From positions 1 through 64,000 of the forward strand of contig JAFJTR010000081.1 in NCBI GenBank assembly GCA_022559985.1: 64,000 nucleotides of DNA, read 5' to 3'. A program made the position numbers and the translations under genes. The notes below the pieces were generated by a model. That model saw nothing but the letters and a program-made list of their open reading frames with translations, made no database searches and was not told where the DNA came from. Below, in pieces: positions 37,162 to 49,152 of this stretch (the first letter of the stretch is position 1; each line of letters opens with the position of its first letter). The DNA comes from Parastagonospora avenae f. sp. tritici 18332-5. Its lineage: Eukaryota > Ascomycota > Dothideomycetes > Pleosporales > Phaeosphaeriaceae.

Positions 37162-37183
37162 GCAAGTATCAAGTACTTGCAAG
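37162..37183 (-). repeat. right subterminal inverted repeat of hAT
   Basis: This is the exact reverse complement of 34337-34358; see the element entry. Confidence 0.85.
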
Positions 37184-37293
37184 CATACCGCTCTGGAATA
37201 CTAAGCAATCAAGCAAGTATAGGCGCCGCTCCTATTTTTGATCAAGCAAGCAAGCATACCGGTCGATGCTTGAGATACTTGCTTGTTGCGGAC

Positions 37294-39479
37294 TGTGGTC
37301 GTCATAGCGGTCTGATGAGTGATTCTTCTCTGAATTTTTTTTAGGCTCATTAGAGAGACCTTTACTTGACCCATTTGTTCGGAGGTTCATTCCTTCTGTC
37401 GTGGTTCGAGCTTCAGTATGCGATCGATCCTCAAGGCGAGACCGCCGTCTACGGGTGTGTTCAAAAAGGATCTCAGTCTCTCTGTTGCTCATTTCGCGCA
37501 TGACTATGATGTATCCCGGTTCTGCATCAAATTCATAACGTGTGTTGTAGTAGTGGGGTGTTTCAACCTCGAGGTGCTTGCTGTTTATCCTGGCGAATGT
37601 AGGCTATGGTACTGCGCGGCGACGGCTCCCGGATGACATAAAGCCAGATTGTGCGAGGCGCTCGTGCATGCCCTGCTCTACCCGGTCGTCGTTGTATCTA
37701 AGTACTGCAGCAATCTCATCTCGAATAACTTGCTTCAGATACTCGCTATTGGAAGCAACGCGAAGTCGTGAGTCAGATTTAAGGCGATAGTCTGACGTGG
37801 AACGATGAAGATCCTTGTCCTGTGTTTTCAGTGCAGACGCTTCCCCGCTAGGAAAGAGTACAGGAGCGTGGTTGAGATTAGCCTCGACTGGACTCACAGT
37901 ATAGCCGGGTTCTCTCGTCTCATCAGAGTCAACTGAGGACTCGTAATCTTCAACTTTCGCAGTACGAGACTCAGAGTCTGCTCGTTCAGCAGCGTCATTC
38001 GGTTGACTCCATGTGATTGCTAGTCTGTCACGTGGAGAGGAAGTTCCGAATTCGGATAGATCAGTGCTTGGAGATGAGGCACCCGATGTAGCGTCTTCAT
38101 CGCTCCTTGTGTCGTCCAGTGCATGGGACGTATCATAGCTGTCACTTTGTCGCGATACTGGAACTCTGAATCCTGATTCGTCACCCGACTCTACATGATG
38201 AAACCGAACTTGCTTTGCCTCAGATGGCAAAGGTCTGTGCTGTAGGGACTCAGAGTTCCAGGTACGGGATGGCTGATCAGGCCGTCCAAAATTTTCGTCT
38301 GATTTCGTGGACAAACTATCGTTCTCTCGAGCTGTGTCCCCCAAATCATCATTTGTTGGCCGCCTAAAGATTTTGGCTTTTATTGCCGGGGAGCCGGTAC
38401 AGTCATCAGTATCCAAAGCTTCTAGCGTGTTGATGACATATGCTTCGCTTTCAAGACGTGTCCTGATGGTACCTGCAGATCTAGGTGACCCGGCTGTTTT
38501 GTATTTGTATTTGTGCTTGACTGAGGCCTGGTGAAGTCAGAAATGCACAAGAACTTTCTTGACGAGTCCGCTTCAACACTCACATGGGCTCTTTTTGAAC
38601 CAATGTTAGGTTGGGATATATTGATGGCTCGTCTTCGGAGTTAAGATCTGTATATTCTATCAACTTGGTTGCTGCAGGCGCCTCAATCTGCAGTGCTACA
38701 CCGACTGAACTTGCAATGGCGAGGCGCCTGCGACTGATTCGTATATTGATAACGTTTGTCCGAGCCTCTCGCAGGAGAGTCGGCCAAAGTAGTGGATCAA
38801 GCACTTCCTCGCTGTCGCCTAGATGGAGAAGGCATCGGTCCATGTGCTCGTCCCACTTAGAGAGACATTCCCGTTGAATGGTCCATTCGAGAGCAAGGTA
38901 AGATCTGCACTGCTCTGCATCAAGACATCTGACTCGTTTATGAAAGTCTGTGACGCTGATGAGACGATGGCTTTTATCGAGAAGGCTATCCTCCGGTGTG
39001 ATATCGATCCAACTTTCAGCGGTTTTGACGAGTGGATCTCGACCACATGTGATGATGGTTGTTGAGGTCAAGAAAAGGCTCCAGATCTGAGGAACTCGGA
39101 GGTATTGTCCACTTTTGGCCTGCCGGAAGCAACGAAACTGCTGATTCTCGTCTCGATCTCTAGTGTCTTCTCGCGGATAGAATTGTTGAAAAAGACCTCG
39201 GGTGATGTGAACAGAGATCTGTGGTGGCGTTGTTGGGAGCTGCTTGTCTGTCCCGATATCGAAGTAAGGATATGAAGCAAATATGACAGAGATATCAGGC
39301 TTATACCTCTGCTGTCGCTCCGTCCCGTCACAGCGAATGACCGTACCCGGCTCGATGTAATGACACTAAGACAAACGCCATTTCCTATTGGACTGAGCGA
39401 TCGAGGGCTGCGGCTCTGTAGCCCTTTGGGGCACAAAAGCAAGATCATCGTCAGCCACATTCGCTAGCTTCCCACTCAT
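37294..39479 (-). pseudogene. CorA-like mosaic gene, 5' part, decayed
   Basis: The block starts at the ATG at 39479 (MSGKLANVADDDLAF) and matches the N-terminus of long fungal CorA-like proteins: IEPGTVIRCDG, PYFDIG, FQQFYPRE and YLRVPQIWSLFLTSTTIITC. A Ser/Asp-rich central region follows, then a DUF8035-like segment (PTFARINSKHLEVET...EILFEHTRRRRS). One plausible intron lies at about 38589-38487 (GTGAGT...CCTAG). Two in-frame stops interrupt conserved stretches: TAG at 39368-39366, between KWRLS and CHYIEPG, and TAG at 37606-37604, between RRAVP and PTFARI. The reading ends at the hAT element; the CorA membrane domain lies on the other side. An intact gene with unusual introns is possible but less likely. 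Confidence 0.65.
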
Positions 39480-39949
39480 CCCCGCCCGAAGTCTTAGCCA
39501 TTCCAAAAGAAAGCATGTTAATTACAGAACTATGCGTATGGTTCCATGAAGATGCGTTCCCGACCTACGAGACGTTTACAAACATTTCGTCTGACCACGG
39601 CGGTTGCTTTGGCAAGCAGGCCTGAATCGAGCCTTGTGTGCCTACTATTGCGCGCTGCATACACTTTCTATCATGCAGCCCGCACGCTACTGTAAAATCC
39701 TATCCATCTATTGGACTACAAGTAGCGCCACCGAGGTTAGGGGCGACGAGGAGGGCGATGCTATTGTCTTCCGCGTCGTATAACATGCTACAACAACTGG
39801 AGGCGCGGATTATGCGATCTTGCCGTTGGCATCCTTTGAGCTAGCAATGTGTAGACCTTGTCTTTGCATACTTTGACACGTGAAGAAACTTGCGTGAGAT
39901 GCTTTATCATAGTCCAATGGATTGCGACGTGGCTGCCTGGAAAGCTCTA
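39480..39949. other. intergenic, right edge of accessory island
   Basis: No gene is seen. The left side would be the promoter of the decayed CorA-like gene and the right side the esterase 3' UTR. Confidence 0.45.
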
Positions 39950-41661
39950 TCAAGTCAAAGTCGGCAGCGATCCCATCACAATGCTCGGACATGGCCCATC
40001 GTATGTCTCCGGCCTGACGAAAGTAGCCTTGGGCTCATTGCCCACCCCAATCTCAACCCAGCTCTTCTTTTGCGGGTCAAATTGCGGCCATCCAAGCTCA
40101 GTCAATCCATGCTGAGGATCTTCCGCAAACGCAGCAACAGCGCGCTGAAAGAGTCGCGATGTTTCTTGTTGCGCCTGTGTTGCGGCTAGGCCACTGACAT
40201 CTTCTGACCCACCAAGAATCATATTCAATTCCGAGCCATGGTACGCACCACTCGTTGGGTAGAGACGGGTATTTTCCCAATCGCCAAAGTAGCGGTACAC
40301 CCATGTGGGTACTCCAGCGTTGGCGCGCGATCTCGCCTCGAAGGATATAGGACAAACGAATGACTCCAGGAGGAACTGAGCAGTCTGGTTCGCGGTCACA
40401 TTGCGACCTTGTGCGAAAGCCGGAATGACGTAGTACCCTTGCTCGTAATCGTTGTGACCATGGAAGTATGGAAGAGTTGCAAATTCGCCTGCAGATGAGA
40501 GCGAAAGATAGTCACTGAAGATCATCTCGTTATCGACCTTTGGGTAGAAGGGGGGCGTGGATCGGACTGGATTACCACCGGGACTGGGCGCAATTTTGGT
40601 CACTGCCAAAGAGATGGCTTCAAAAGGTTGCTTGCGCATACATGCGACAGTATCTCCTGAAGACCCGCAGCCAAGTGCACTTGATAGTGCATACCAGTTG
40701 ACAGTCTGATTTTCTGGTGCGTTCATTGGGAAGCTAAAAACATTTCCAGAAGTCGACATGAGGCCATGCACGATGGGATCGTCCTTGTGAGCGTAGGACC
40801 ACCAGTCTACAGCAGCTCCGCCCGACGACTGACCTGCAATGACAATTTTCTTCGGATTGCCTCCGAACGCGGCTATGTTGTCGTGTATCCATTCGACAGC
40901 AAGACGCTGATCGCGCAAGCCGAGGTTGGTGGGAGCTCCAGGTGCGCCAGGGAAGCCAAAGACATTCAAACGATAGTTGGCTGAAACTATGATGATGTCT
41001 TCGGCACTAGCAAGGTGTTGACCATTGGCGAATGGAGTGTTGGTATTGCCACCAGCAAAACCTATCATAAGCAGTCAGATGCTGTTCTACAGAAAGCGAA
41101 AGGTGACTGACGCCCTCCATGGAACAGGACGAAGACTGGCTTTTCTGCATTTGCCGACTTGAGCGTTGGCTTAGACCAAATATTCAAGGTCAAACAGTCC
41201 TCACTACGCTGCGTCCCAGCGCCTGCTGTAAAAAGACCGAGTATGCGGAGTGCCTGAGAGGTGAGGCCAGGAAATGCGGGCTGCACAGCAAGCTGTTGTG
41301 GGCAGTCACTGCATTAGTCAGACTTGAGAAGAACGAGCAATTAATACAGAAGCCTACTGTCCCTGCGCTGTCATTAGCCGAACAATCTTATCGGTCAAGA
41401 GGTGCAGCGCAAGCTTACGAAGGAACTCGCATTGTACGGGCCTGTTCCCTCGTACTTTTGGGGTGCTGCAAAGCGCAGATCTCCAAGTGGCGGGGTTGCA
41501 TATGGTATACCCAAATACTCCCACGCGTCTTTGACTTTCACCGAGCGATGGCCAGTAATGCGTCCATTGCTGGTATCGACACTTTCGAAGGACTTGACCG
41601 TCGCAGCTACCGAGAGATCAGATACGTCAAGTCGAACTGTTATCGCAACAAGACCGTGCAT
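39950..41661 (-). CDS. carboxylesterase / lipase, type B
   Basis: This alpha/beta-hydrolase of 511 aa belongs to the type-B carboxylesterase family and is probably secreted. Seen in order: the family N-terminal block (WEYLGIPYATPPLGDLRF), SEDCLTLNIW with the conserved Cys, an oxyanion-hole region FHGGRFAGGN, the nucleophile elbow GQSSGG (Ser catalytic) and the late YHGSEL containing the candidate catalytic His. Exons: 41661-41419, 41292-41112, 41061-39950. Phases agree at both joins (GTAAGC...CAACAG and GTCAGT...GATAG). The N-terminus is unclear: the first 25 residues are only weakly signal-peptide-like and an extra 5' exon may exist. Several NxT sites fit a secreted enzyme. The substrate is unknown. 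Confidence 0.85.
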
Positions 41662-42180
41662 CTTGCTGGAAATTCTTTAGACGAAAGAAGGTTGTGAACA
41701 GCGGAGAAAGCGACGGAGTTGATCCTAGTTCTGCCAGGAACGAAGCGTACGTTGCGGCTCAATGGTTAATCTGTGGTGGCAATTCTAACCTAGGTTGGTG
41801 CGGGAAGCGACTCTTTAGGATGTGTGCCGTGCCGTCCTTGCGTCTATACCTTGCGCAGTACAAAGGTGCTGAGCACTTTGGTTCCGGAGTGAAGCAGTCT
41901 TTTTGACGACCATCTCCTGCCATGCGTGCGAGCTGCTACGCCTTGAAGAGAATGTTTGACCGCTGGAGACTTGTGGACATTCAGCGCTGGGAGGATCTTG
42001 ACCGTTCCGCTAGTACCTGCCTTGTAAGGTAACATTGGAAAGTGCAATGCACCTCTGTAGCCCTCAATATTCCAACAAGTCGATATTCTATCGTTTTTTT
42101 TCAGACTTGAAGGTGTGGCACAGCGGTTTCCCGAAATGAAACATTGCCGTGTTGAAGGCCAAACGCATAACGCATAATGC
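41662..42180. other. intergenic, esterase promoter
   Basis: No gene is seen. Overlapping short ORFs on both strands lack domains. Confidence 0.45.
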
Positions 42181-43571
42181 TCAAGTTGGTACCAAAGCCT
42201 TCTCCTGTTCAACCACATCCGGGCCCTCCTTATCCTCCCTCTTCGGTAGATTCTTCAAACACGGCGCATTGAACAAATGCCCCCTCCACGCTCCTCTCGC
42301 AGTCCCTGCAGCAACCACACACCACAGCAGTATAACAGCAATCGCGAAAATCGTGCCGAGGACCTTGAAAAACATGCTCGGAAATATATTCCCAAACTCC
42401 ATCGTCGACAGCGCCATGACGCCGAGTGGGAAAGTGAATCCCCACCAGCCCATATTAAAAGGGAATGGGCGGGATTTGTAGATTGATGCGAGTGCGAAGC
42501 AGAGCCAGGTTAGGCCGAATGCCCACATGATGAGGGCGATGAAGACGCCGTTGATGAAGAAGATATCGCCGGCTACGGGCACGTCGGAGAAGAAATTTGT
42601 TGCTGGAAAGATTCGGCGGCTCACGTGGCCTAGATAAGTGATTGAGTAGCCTCCCATGCCGAGAGGTCCTAATGGTAGGAAGGACGAAACGACGATTTCT
42701 CGAGGTGGTAGCTTGTGAAGAGCGAGACGCGTGTAGTACATAACAAGTACGGTCATAGCAAGAGGCGTTGCCATGCCCCACATGATATAAGATGCGATTA
42801 TCGTGCCGAGTGCAGTTTCCGGATTCGGTAGATGTTCAGCAACTCTTGCGCCTGTACCAGCAGCAACGATAGACGCAGCGATTGGAAGCAATTGAGCAGC
42901 AGTAATCCGATCCAGCGCCTGTCGATGAGATGCAGATATCAACAGGACAGTGAGCGAGATGGTCACTGCCACAGCAACAACCGAATCAATCATCCAACAC
43001 ACCCAAGCAAACGTGACTGCCCACGAACCCCAATACGGAATACACAGCGTACACCAGGCAGAAATGAGCGTGGCGAACCCCATCGGTATCGTCCCAAGAA
43101 AGAGCGAATTGACGCTGTCGGCGATCATGACAGTCCAGATCTCTGGGTAGACGGTATATCTGAAGACAGAGACGCAGAAAGCGCAAGTGAAGAGTACGAC
43201 GTTGAGACCGAGGAATACGACTGCGAGCCAGTACAGCCAATCTGCTTTGAACGGTATTGCGGCAAGAAGTAAAGATACGATGCCGGTGCCCATGGTGACG
43301 CTGAACCAGGATGGCGAGAAATTGCGTACGATTCTTCGCCAGCCGACCTAGAAAGACTGTCAAGTTCTGTATACATTCCATTCGCCGTGATACACACATC
43401 GTACTTTGTCAACTCCGCATTCGTCGCCGAATTCTGGGAGCTACTAGATCCATTGATAGGTGCTTGCTTCTTGACATGTGATTTACGTCGACTCAATGGC
43501 ATGCGCTCCAATGCTGGTGCCGTCAGCGCAGGGTTATCAGATGCAATGCGGTCCAACTCGTAGTCATCCAT
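42181..43571 (-). CDS. SLAC1/TehA-family transporter (Mae1 malate permease or Ssu1 sulfite pump type)
   Basis: This membrane protein of 446 aa has about ten helices. The family hallmark VTMGTGIVSLLL opens helix 1, preceded by a basic amphipathic stretch (VGWRRIVRNFSPSWFS). The late segment MGWWGFTFPLGVMALST is characteristic of fungal Mae1/Ssu1 proteins. Exons: 43571-43398 and 43347-42181. The intron (GTGTGT...TTCTAG, 50 bp) is needed: reading straight through the ORF breaks the sequence just before MGTGIV. Family members export sulfite (Ssu1) or move C4-dicarboxylates (Mae1), and sequence alone does not separate them here. The short N-terminus and 446-aa length fit Ssu1 slightly better. Confidence 0.87.
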
Positions 43572-43832
43572 TATTATCAGAAGAGAGTGGCAGTCCTGTA
43601 AAGGACGATATCGTGGCTAGACTCATTGTTGACGAGATGGGATTGGTAAGTTTATAACAAGGTCAGAGCGATGCCGTCATTATCCGTTCACTTGTGGTGC
43701 ACAGACCACCGCGTGTTATTTGCGCCTACACTCGACTGCAATGACACGTTATGTAATGCTACTTCACGAATGGTTATCTTGGGAGTGAAACTTGAATGAA
43801 GCACTTTTCGTCCATTCATGGTTTATTTTCAT

Positions 43833-44849
43833 CTACGGAAGACACGACAAAATCGGCTTCAACTTGTTGATAATCTGCTGCTGAACCGCCGCATCATTAA
43901 CAGTCGTCTTGTCATTCGCATCGCCCGGGCTGATGGTAACATAGCAGTCCTTTCCCCTGAGCAAAATAACATCCGCCTCCCATGGCAGACGCGTGCTGCC
44001 ACACCAATCTGCGTCCTTGGCACTGAAAACACCAGTGTTGATGCGTGTGAAAATGTACTTGAACTGGCTGGGGTTGCTGCACCTGCCATCCTCAACCTTG
44101 GGGAAGTTGACGTTAAGGAAGGTGTTTTCGGGTAGGTACGGCTTTCCACTGTTGATGATGGTCGAGGTGACATTCAGTGCGAGGTCTGCGTAGACTTTGC
44201 TATGCAGAGGAGTTGGTGCGTTCCATGCGGTTGGGTCACCGGTCTGGCCGGAGAATGCAATCGCAGGAATTTTCTCGGTCTTCGCGGCGTAAGTAGCGGC
44301 GCCAATGGTTCCGGAGAAGGGCGACTGGATGGCGACGTTGCCGCCGACGTTGGGTCCGGTGAGTGCAAGCTCGGGTTTGGCTCCGTTCCAGAGCTTGGGT
44401 GCAACTTGGTTGATTCCGTACTTGATCGAAGTCACCTGTAACTCTTTATTAACACATATTTTCAGAACAAGTCATGACATTGACAGTGCTTACAGGGAAC
44501 GAGTTGACGTAGTTCAAACGAGGGTCGGTAGCATTAGCACCAACGGCTGGGCTTCCACCAGGGCACGAGGCGTGAATGCAGCCATCAGCATCGACAGTCG
44601 TCGGGTTGGCGTCATTCGATCCTGCAGGTGTCTATTAGCGGGTGTTCAAAACTGGTAGTATGATCACGTACCAGTCCCAGATTGGTTCTCCGCAGGCCCT
44701 GAAAGTACAACTTGGTGACCAGCTGTGTTCAGAACATCGAAGAAAGTCCTCAGGTTGATCTCTGACCACCCGTCATCATTCGATTGGACGATGCGGATGC
44801 CTTGGGCGAGAGGAGCCGCAGCGGCAGCGAGAAGTAGAGAAGAGCGCAT
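43833..44849 (-). CDS. secreted SurE-type phosphatase / 5'(3')-nucleotidase
   Basis: This acid phosphatase of the SurE family is 302 aa. A signal peptide is clear (MRSSLLLAAAAAPLAQG). It is followed at once by the beta-strand and metal site IRIVQSNDDGW (Asp-Asp), then GPAENQSGTGS and the SurE block NVGGNVAIQSPFSGTIGAA. Exons: 44849-44672, 44621-44494, 44435-43833, all in phase with clean GT/AG borders. Fungal secreted SurE proteins hydrolyse phosphate esters or nucleotides outside the cell. The gene follows the Ssu1/Mae1-type transporter on the same strand with a 261-bp gap. Confidence 0.9.
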
Positions 44850-45953
44850 ACTGATAGAGCGAATGAATCAAACAGATGCAGGAAGCGAATGACACCGCGC
44901 GTAGAAACTACTGAAGAAGCAACGAAGATGAACTTGAAGCTTACTTACAACTCAAGCAATACCAGAGGATCACCATGTTTATACCCAAAAGTCCAATGGG
45001 ACCGAGTGACATCGCATAACCAACACCTGAGAGTCTACCAATCTGCTGGGTGGTTTGCAGTCGCCAATAGCAGCGGCTCCATCATACAAGCAACCGAGCC
45101 TCCGAAACGTGCAGATCCGCAGTCTCTCATTGCACGTCGCATAGATTGAAGTGGCTGTGAAAAGCGGCTTTACAGCTGTGAGTGGTTGTTGATGTCCGGG
45201 GCGGCGACATGGGCTAGCATGGCGCAACCGAGCGTCTCGGCAGGGGCGACCCATTCGGTAGGCGTGTCCGATGCATCAAACACACGTGTGATTTTCGAGG
45301 TCCGCCATTCACTGGGGCGTCGAGCATGTGAAAGACGTTGGAATATCGATATTGCGCGACATGAATATACCCGGGGGCATCGAGTTGTTAGAGTCCACAT
45401 CACCTTCCTACAAAGATCGAGTTCCGACTGCAAGCTACGGTAAAAGTACCACAGCGACGGATGGTATTTGATGTTACGGCCGTGCAATGCGCTCGGATCC
45501 AAAAATGGAAATACCCTGCCCTGTGGATGTGAATGCTAGATCCTTGATCCGACTTTTCTCCCGTCATGCGCAATGCTTCATACGCATGACCTGGAATTGC
45601 AGTAGGTATTTTGAACGCACAGGTTCTGGATGATATTTGATGCACGATGACCGAGCTGCTGAATTAAGTCCATTGAGTTTTACACGGGCTATGGCTCTGA
45701 GATCATGGCATTGGGCCAATTCTCCACCTCTAAAGGACTGCCAGGTCACCGTTGGGACCTGATGCAGCCTGCCTACGTAACAATGCGATTATCTGCGTGT
45801 GGCTCTCTGTATCACACTGGCCGGCCCAGGAGCCCAGAATTGTGTATGGGTTTGTTCCAGCTCGCAGTCGATTCCTCTTGTTAGGCTTTTGGCTTCGTTC
45901 AACGACTTTTGTTTATTGATGTCTTTCGGCATGCCCCCCTATTTCCTCATGCT
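44850..45953. other. intergenic 1.1 kb
   Basis: The right part should contain the 3' UTR of the membrane-protein gene and the left part the SurE promoter. Several short antisense ORF pairs exist but none has a domain or plausible splice partners. Confidence 0.45.
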
Positions 45954-46708
45954 TCACACCAGATGCGCCGGCTTTGCGGGCTGTTGGTGGTAGTAATCCG
46001 TCGCGGCACCGCCCTGGTATGGCGGAAGGTATTGGCCTTGTAGCTCGACAGGTGCAGTCTGGGAGTGATACTCGGTATTTTGTTGGTAAGTTGATGCACC
46101 ACCTGGGTACTGGGGCGGCTGGCCGTAAGGCGCGGAGTGAACGGCTGGGTTATGCGCTGGTGCATACATGCCGCGCTGCGCAGCTTTCTTCGCTCGTGAG
46201 TATCCGACCGCGGCGTAGATGAGGAGCCCAACAAAGGTAGCACTGTCTGACGTCAGAAGCTATATAAACAGCAGTGAAGAGGATTGTCTCACAAGACAAA
46301 GACGCTGAAACCAATGGCAACAGAGCTCGCACCTCTTGCGACAGCTACAAGGTCTAGGATCAAGACGCCGCCCCAGAAGCCAGTTTGGAAGCAGTTCATG
46401 GTGAGGAAGGTCGCTGGCTTCAGCGCATCTCGGAGGAAGAGGATGATCGCAAGCACATCGATCAACAGCACGATAACGATGAAGAGCATGAATACGACGA
46501 CCGATCTGGACTTGTTAGTTTCCGCTTGATGTTGACCGCGTCTGTCAACTTACGCGACTGCTGGTTGAATGACATCTTTGATCTCATTGAGATGTCGCAA
46601 TGTCCATGAGTATGCAGCGATGATGAATAGCATGAGGCATATGCGAACGATCCAGAAAGGTACGAGGATTCGCTTCTTCCATAGTACTGGTTGCTGAGTG
46701 GCTGCCAT
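45954..46708 (-). CDS. small four-helix membrane protein (MARVEL-like)
   Basis: This 218-aa protein has four predicted helices: LVPFWIVRICLMLFIIAAYS, VVVFMLFIVIVLLIDVLAII, a third around VLILDLVAVARGAS and a fourth FATFVGLLIYAAVGYSRAKK. A cytosolic Pro/Gln/Tyr-rich tail with YGQPPQYPGG and YLPPYQGG repeats follows. This four-helix plus PY-rich tail layout fits the fungal MARVEL/Nce102-like group, but no diagnostic motif is present. Exons: 46708-46554, 46505-46293, 46242-45954, all frame-consistent. Function is unknown; a role in plasma-membrane domains would be inference. Confidence 0.75.
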
Positions 46709-47458
46709 GGTGTGGTTAAGTGCAGCGATCGAGATGTGCGGGTTTGCCAGGTGCGATGTCCAGGTTCAATGGAGTCGAGGTAGGTTATAGGTTGAATAGA
46801 GGGGCATCGGAGTACAGATGTTGAGGATACTAAAGTTATTTGAACGTTGCCGTGTGGCTGTACACCCTTGATTCAGGGGTGAATTGTGAGTGCGGATGAA
46901 ACACGCGTAGCCCTGCGCATCTTCATCTCCCCAATTTCAACGCAGCTGTGTCACCGCAAATGAACGTCATTCGTGGTGAGTCGTTCACTTGTGAAGTCGT
47001 TTTCCTGTGAATGCCTGGAATGCCAGGTGCTGGTGTGACTGTAACAGCTGTAACACAGCTGTCTTGCGCGAGCAAGGGTGCGTCTTCGAAGCATCCACCA
47101 GCCGTTGGAAATGTGGAGGCACGCCCGATCTAAAAAGCGGGCCACTGTGGTCGCGTGGCTGAAACGCAAGTTCGAGTGTAATAATAATATTCCGGCCGAT
47201 GATCAAGGCCGCACCGCCATGGAGCCGAAGCAGGTTAGCAGTGATTGTGCAAACAGAGCAAACTCTAGCCATCTAATGAGGTGGGCTGGCACGAGACGCT
47301 TGCACGCGACTTAGCCTCGGCGATACGGCGATAAGCAGCGCGATAAGCTTCGATACCATGTTGGCCAACACCTGCCCCCTCTGGCTCCATCATCTCTGCA
47401 TCTATTACATACGTAGTTTGAGCATCCTCAAGATTCAACTGGCATCAAACCCGCCAAT
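46709..47458. other. divergent intergenic region
   Basis: This is the promoter space between the four-helix membrane protein (-) and bleomycin hydrolase (+). No gene is seen. Confidence 0.5.
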
Positions 47459-49152
47459 ATGGGTGCCAACCAATCTAGACCATCAGATGCTACCATCAAC
47501 GAGAAGCTGATCGAGCGGCTTCAAGCTCTCCACATGAAGGACGAGCAACGAAGCACCAGTGAGAAGGATGGTTTCGTAGTCGTTGGCGGTGAAGCTCGTA
47601 GGTTTCGTGAAGTTTCCAGCCAAGTCAAATGATCTAATCCCTCTGAAGCTCCCAAGTACACTCCGATCACCAGGTATCAACAAGATGTATCTACCGCGGC
47701 TGTGGGGGAGTGGGAGAAGGAGCTTATGGAAGATCCAAAGGTAGGGCAGTCTGATGACACATATCAACGCGTAAAAGCTCATTCTCATAGAACCGTCTGG
47801 CTCTAGCAGCTCTCAGCTCGAACAACGCCAACGCCGTCCTCTCCTCGCGATCCGCCGTCATCTCAGACACACAGAAGTTCAACATCAAGATACCACTTGA
47901 AGGCTCGCCCATCACAAATCAAGCACAATCTGGAAGATGCTGGCTGTTCGCATCGACAAACGTCTTTCGCGTTGCCATCATGAAGAAGTACAAACTTTCG
48001 GAGTTCCAGCTATCACAGGCTTATCTGTTCTACTGGGACAAGATTGAAAAGGCAAACTACTTCTTGGAGAGCATACTCGACACCACATCTGAAGAGATTG
48101 ATAGCCGACTTACACAGGCACTCATGGAAAGTCCAGTTAGTGATGGTGGGCAATGGGGTATGTTCTTCCTATACATGGTTTGCAGCTGCGTATTGACTTT
48201 GACTCTAGACATGGTCGTGAACCTCATAGCCAAGTACGGCCTTGTACCCCACTCGCTGTACCCCGACTCGTTCAACGCTTCGAGCTCCTCAACCATGGAT
48301 CGACTAATCACCACAAAGCTCCGTGAAGACGCCGTCCGCCTCCGATCGATCGCTACTAGTAATGTATCGGCAGAGGTCAAGAAGGCCACCATCTCGAACG
48401 AGAAGGAGAAGATGCTCAAGGAGATCCATCTAATCTTGACATTGATGCTAGGACCGCCGCCGCCACCAAACACGGCATTCACATGGGAGTACTATGACAA
48501 AGACAACAACCTCTGCACTCTTCGTACTCGACCCACGGCATTCGCCAAAGAACTCTCGGACAGCAGGACTGTACGGGCACTTGGAGGGACTGACGTTCAC
48601 CAGCTGTTCTCTTTGGTCAACGACCCTCGCAACCCATACAACAGGCTGCTCAGCGTGAAGCGTCTCGGAAATGTGTACGGTGGACGCCCAGTGACATACG
48701 TCAACGTCGACATGAAGACCATCAAAGAAGCCTGCATCGCCATGTTGAAGCGCGGCATCCCCGTCTTCTTCGGTTCCGACGTGGGCAAGTATTCCGACTC
48801 AACAAAGGGCATCATGGACACCGCCCTGTACGAGTACGAACTCGGCTTCAACATCAAGCTCGGCATGTCCAAGGCCGAGCGTCTGCAAACTGGCGAGTCT
48901 CAAATGACGCATGCTATGGTGCTCACGGCGGTGCATGTTGTTGACGGTAAGCCGGTGAGGTGGAGGGTAGAGAATTCTTGGAGTGATCGCGTTGGTGACA
49001 GGGGCTATTTTGTCATGTCGGATGCTTGGATGGATGAGTTTGTATACCAGGCTGTTGTTGACCCGAGCGTTGTTAGCTCGGCGGTCAAGAAGGTGCTTGA
49101 GCAGAAGCCGAAGATGCTGGAGCTTTGGGATCCCATGGGAGCGTTGGCTTGA
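47459..49152 (+). CDS. bleomycin hydrolase (C1B cysteine aminopeptidase)
   Basis: This cytosolic papain-like aminopeptidase is 513 aa; its relatives form a hexameric ring and remove N-terminal residues, including from homocysteine thiolactone and bleomycin. The triad is visible: Cys127 in QAQSGRCWLFAS, His434 in MTHAMVL and Asn455 in RVENSWSD. The C-terminus is ...MGALA; in this family the last residue sits in the active site. Exons: 47459-47597, 47649-47740, 47791-48157, 48209-49152. The 51-bp third intron sits inside the conserved GGQWDMVVNL block; reading through it inserts a spurious hydrophobic stretch. The ATG at 47459 gives MGANQS, a possible N-myristoylation sequence (Gly2, Ser6). Confidence 0.93.

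Larger units (their letters stand above)
34222..37293 (+). mobile_element. hAT-family DNA transposon, inactivated
   Basis: The element of about 3.07 kb carries one transposase reading frame and related ends. Inside each end is an exact 22-bp inverted repeat (34337-34358 and 37162-37183), within a region full of CAAGCAAG/CTTGCTTG steps. At the outer ends an imperfect match TCCGCAACAA-(A)CAAGC pairs left (from 34222) with right (to about 37293, inverted). The exact boundaries and the expected 8-bp target duplication could not be fixed. It lies between two parts of a CorA-like gene. Confidence 0.8.
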
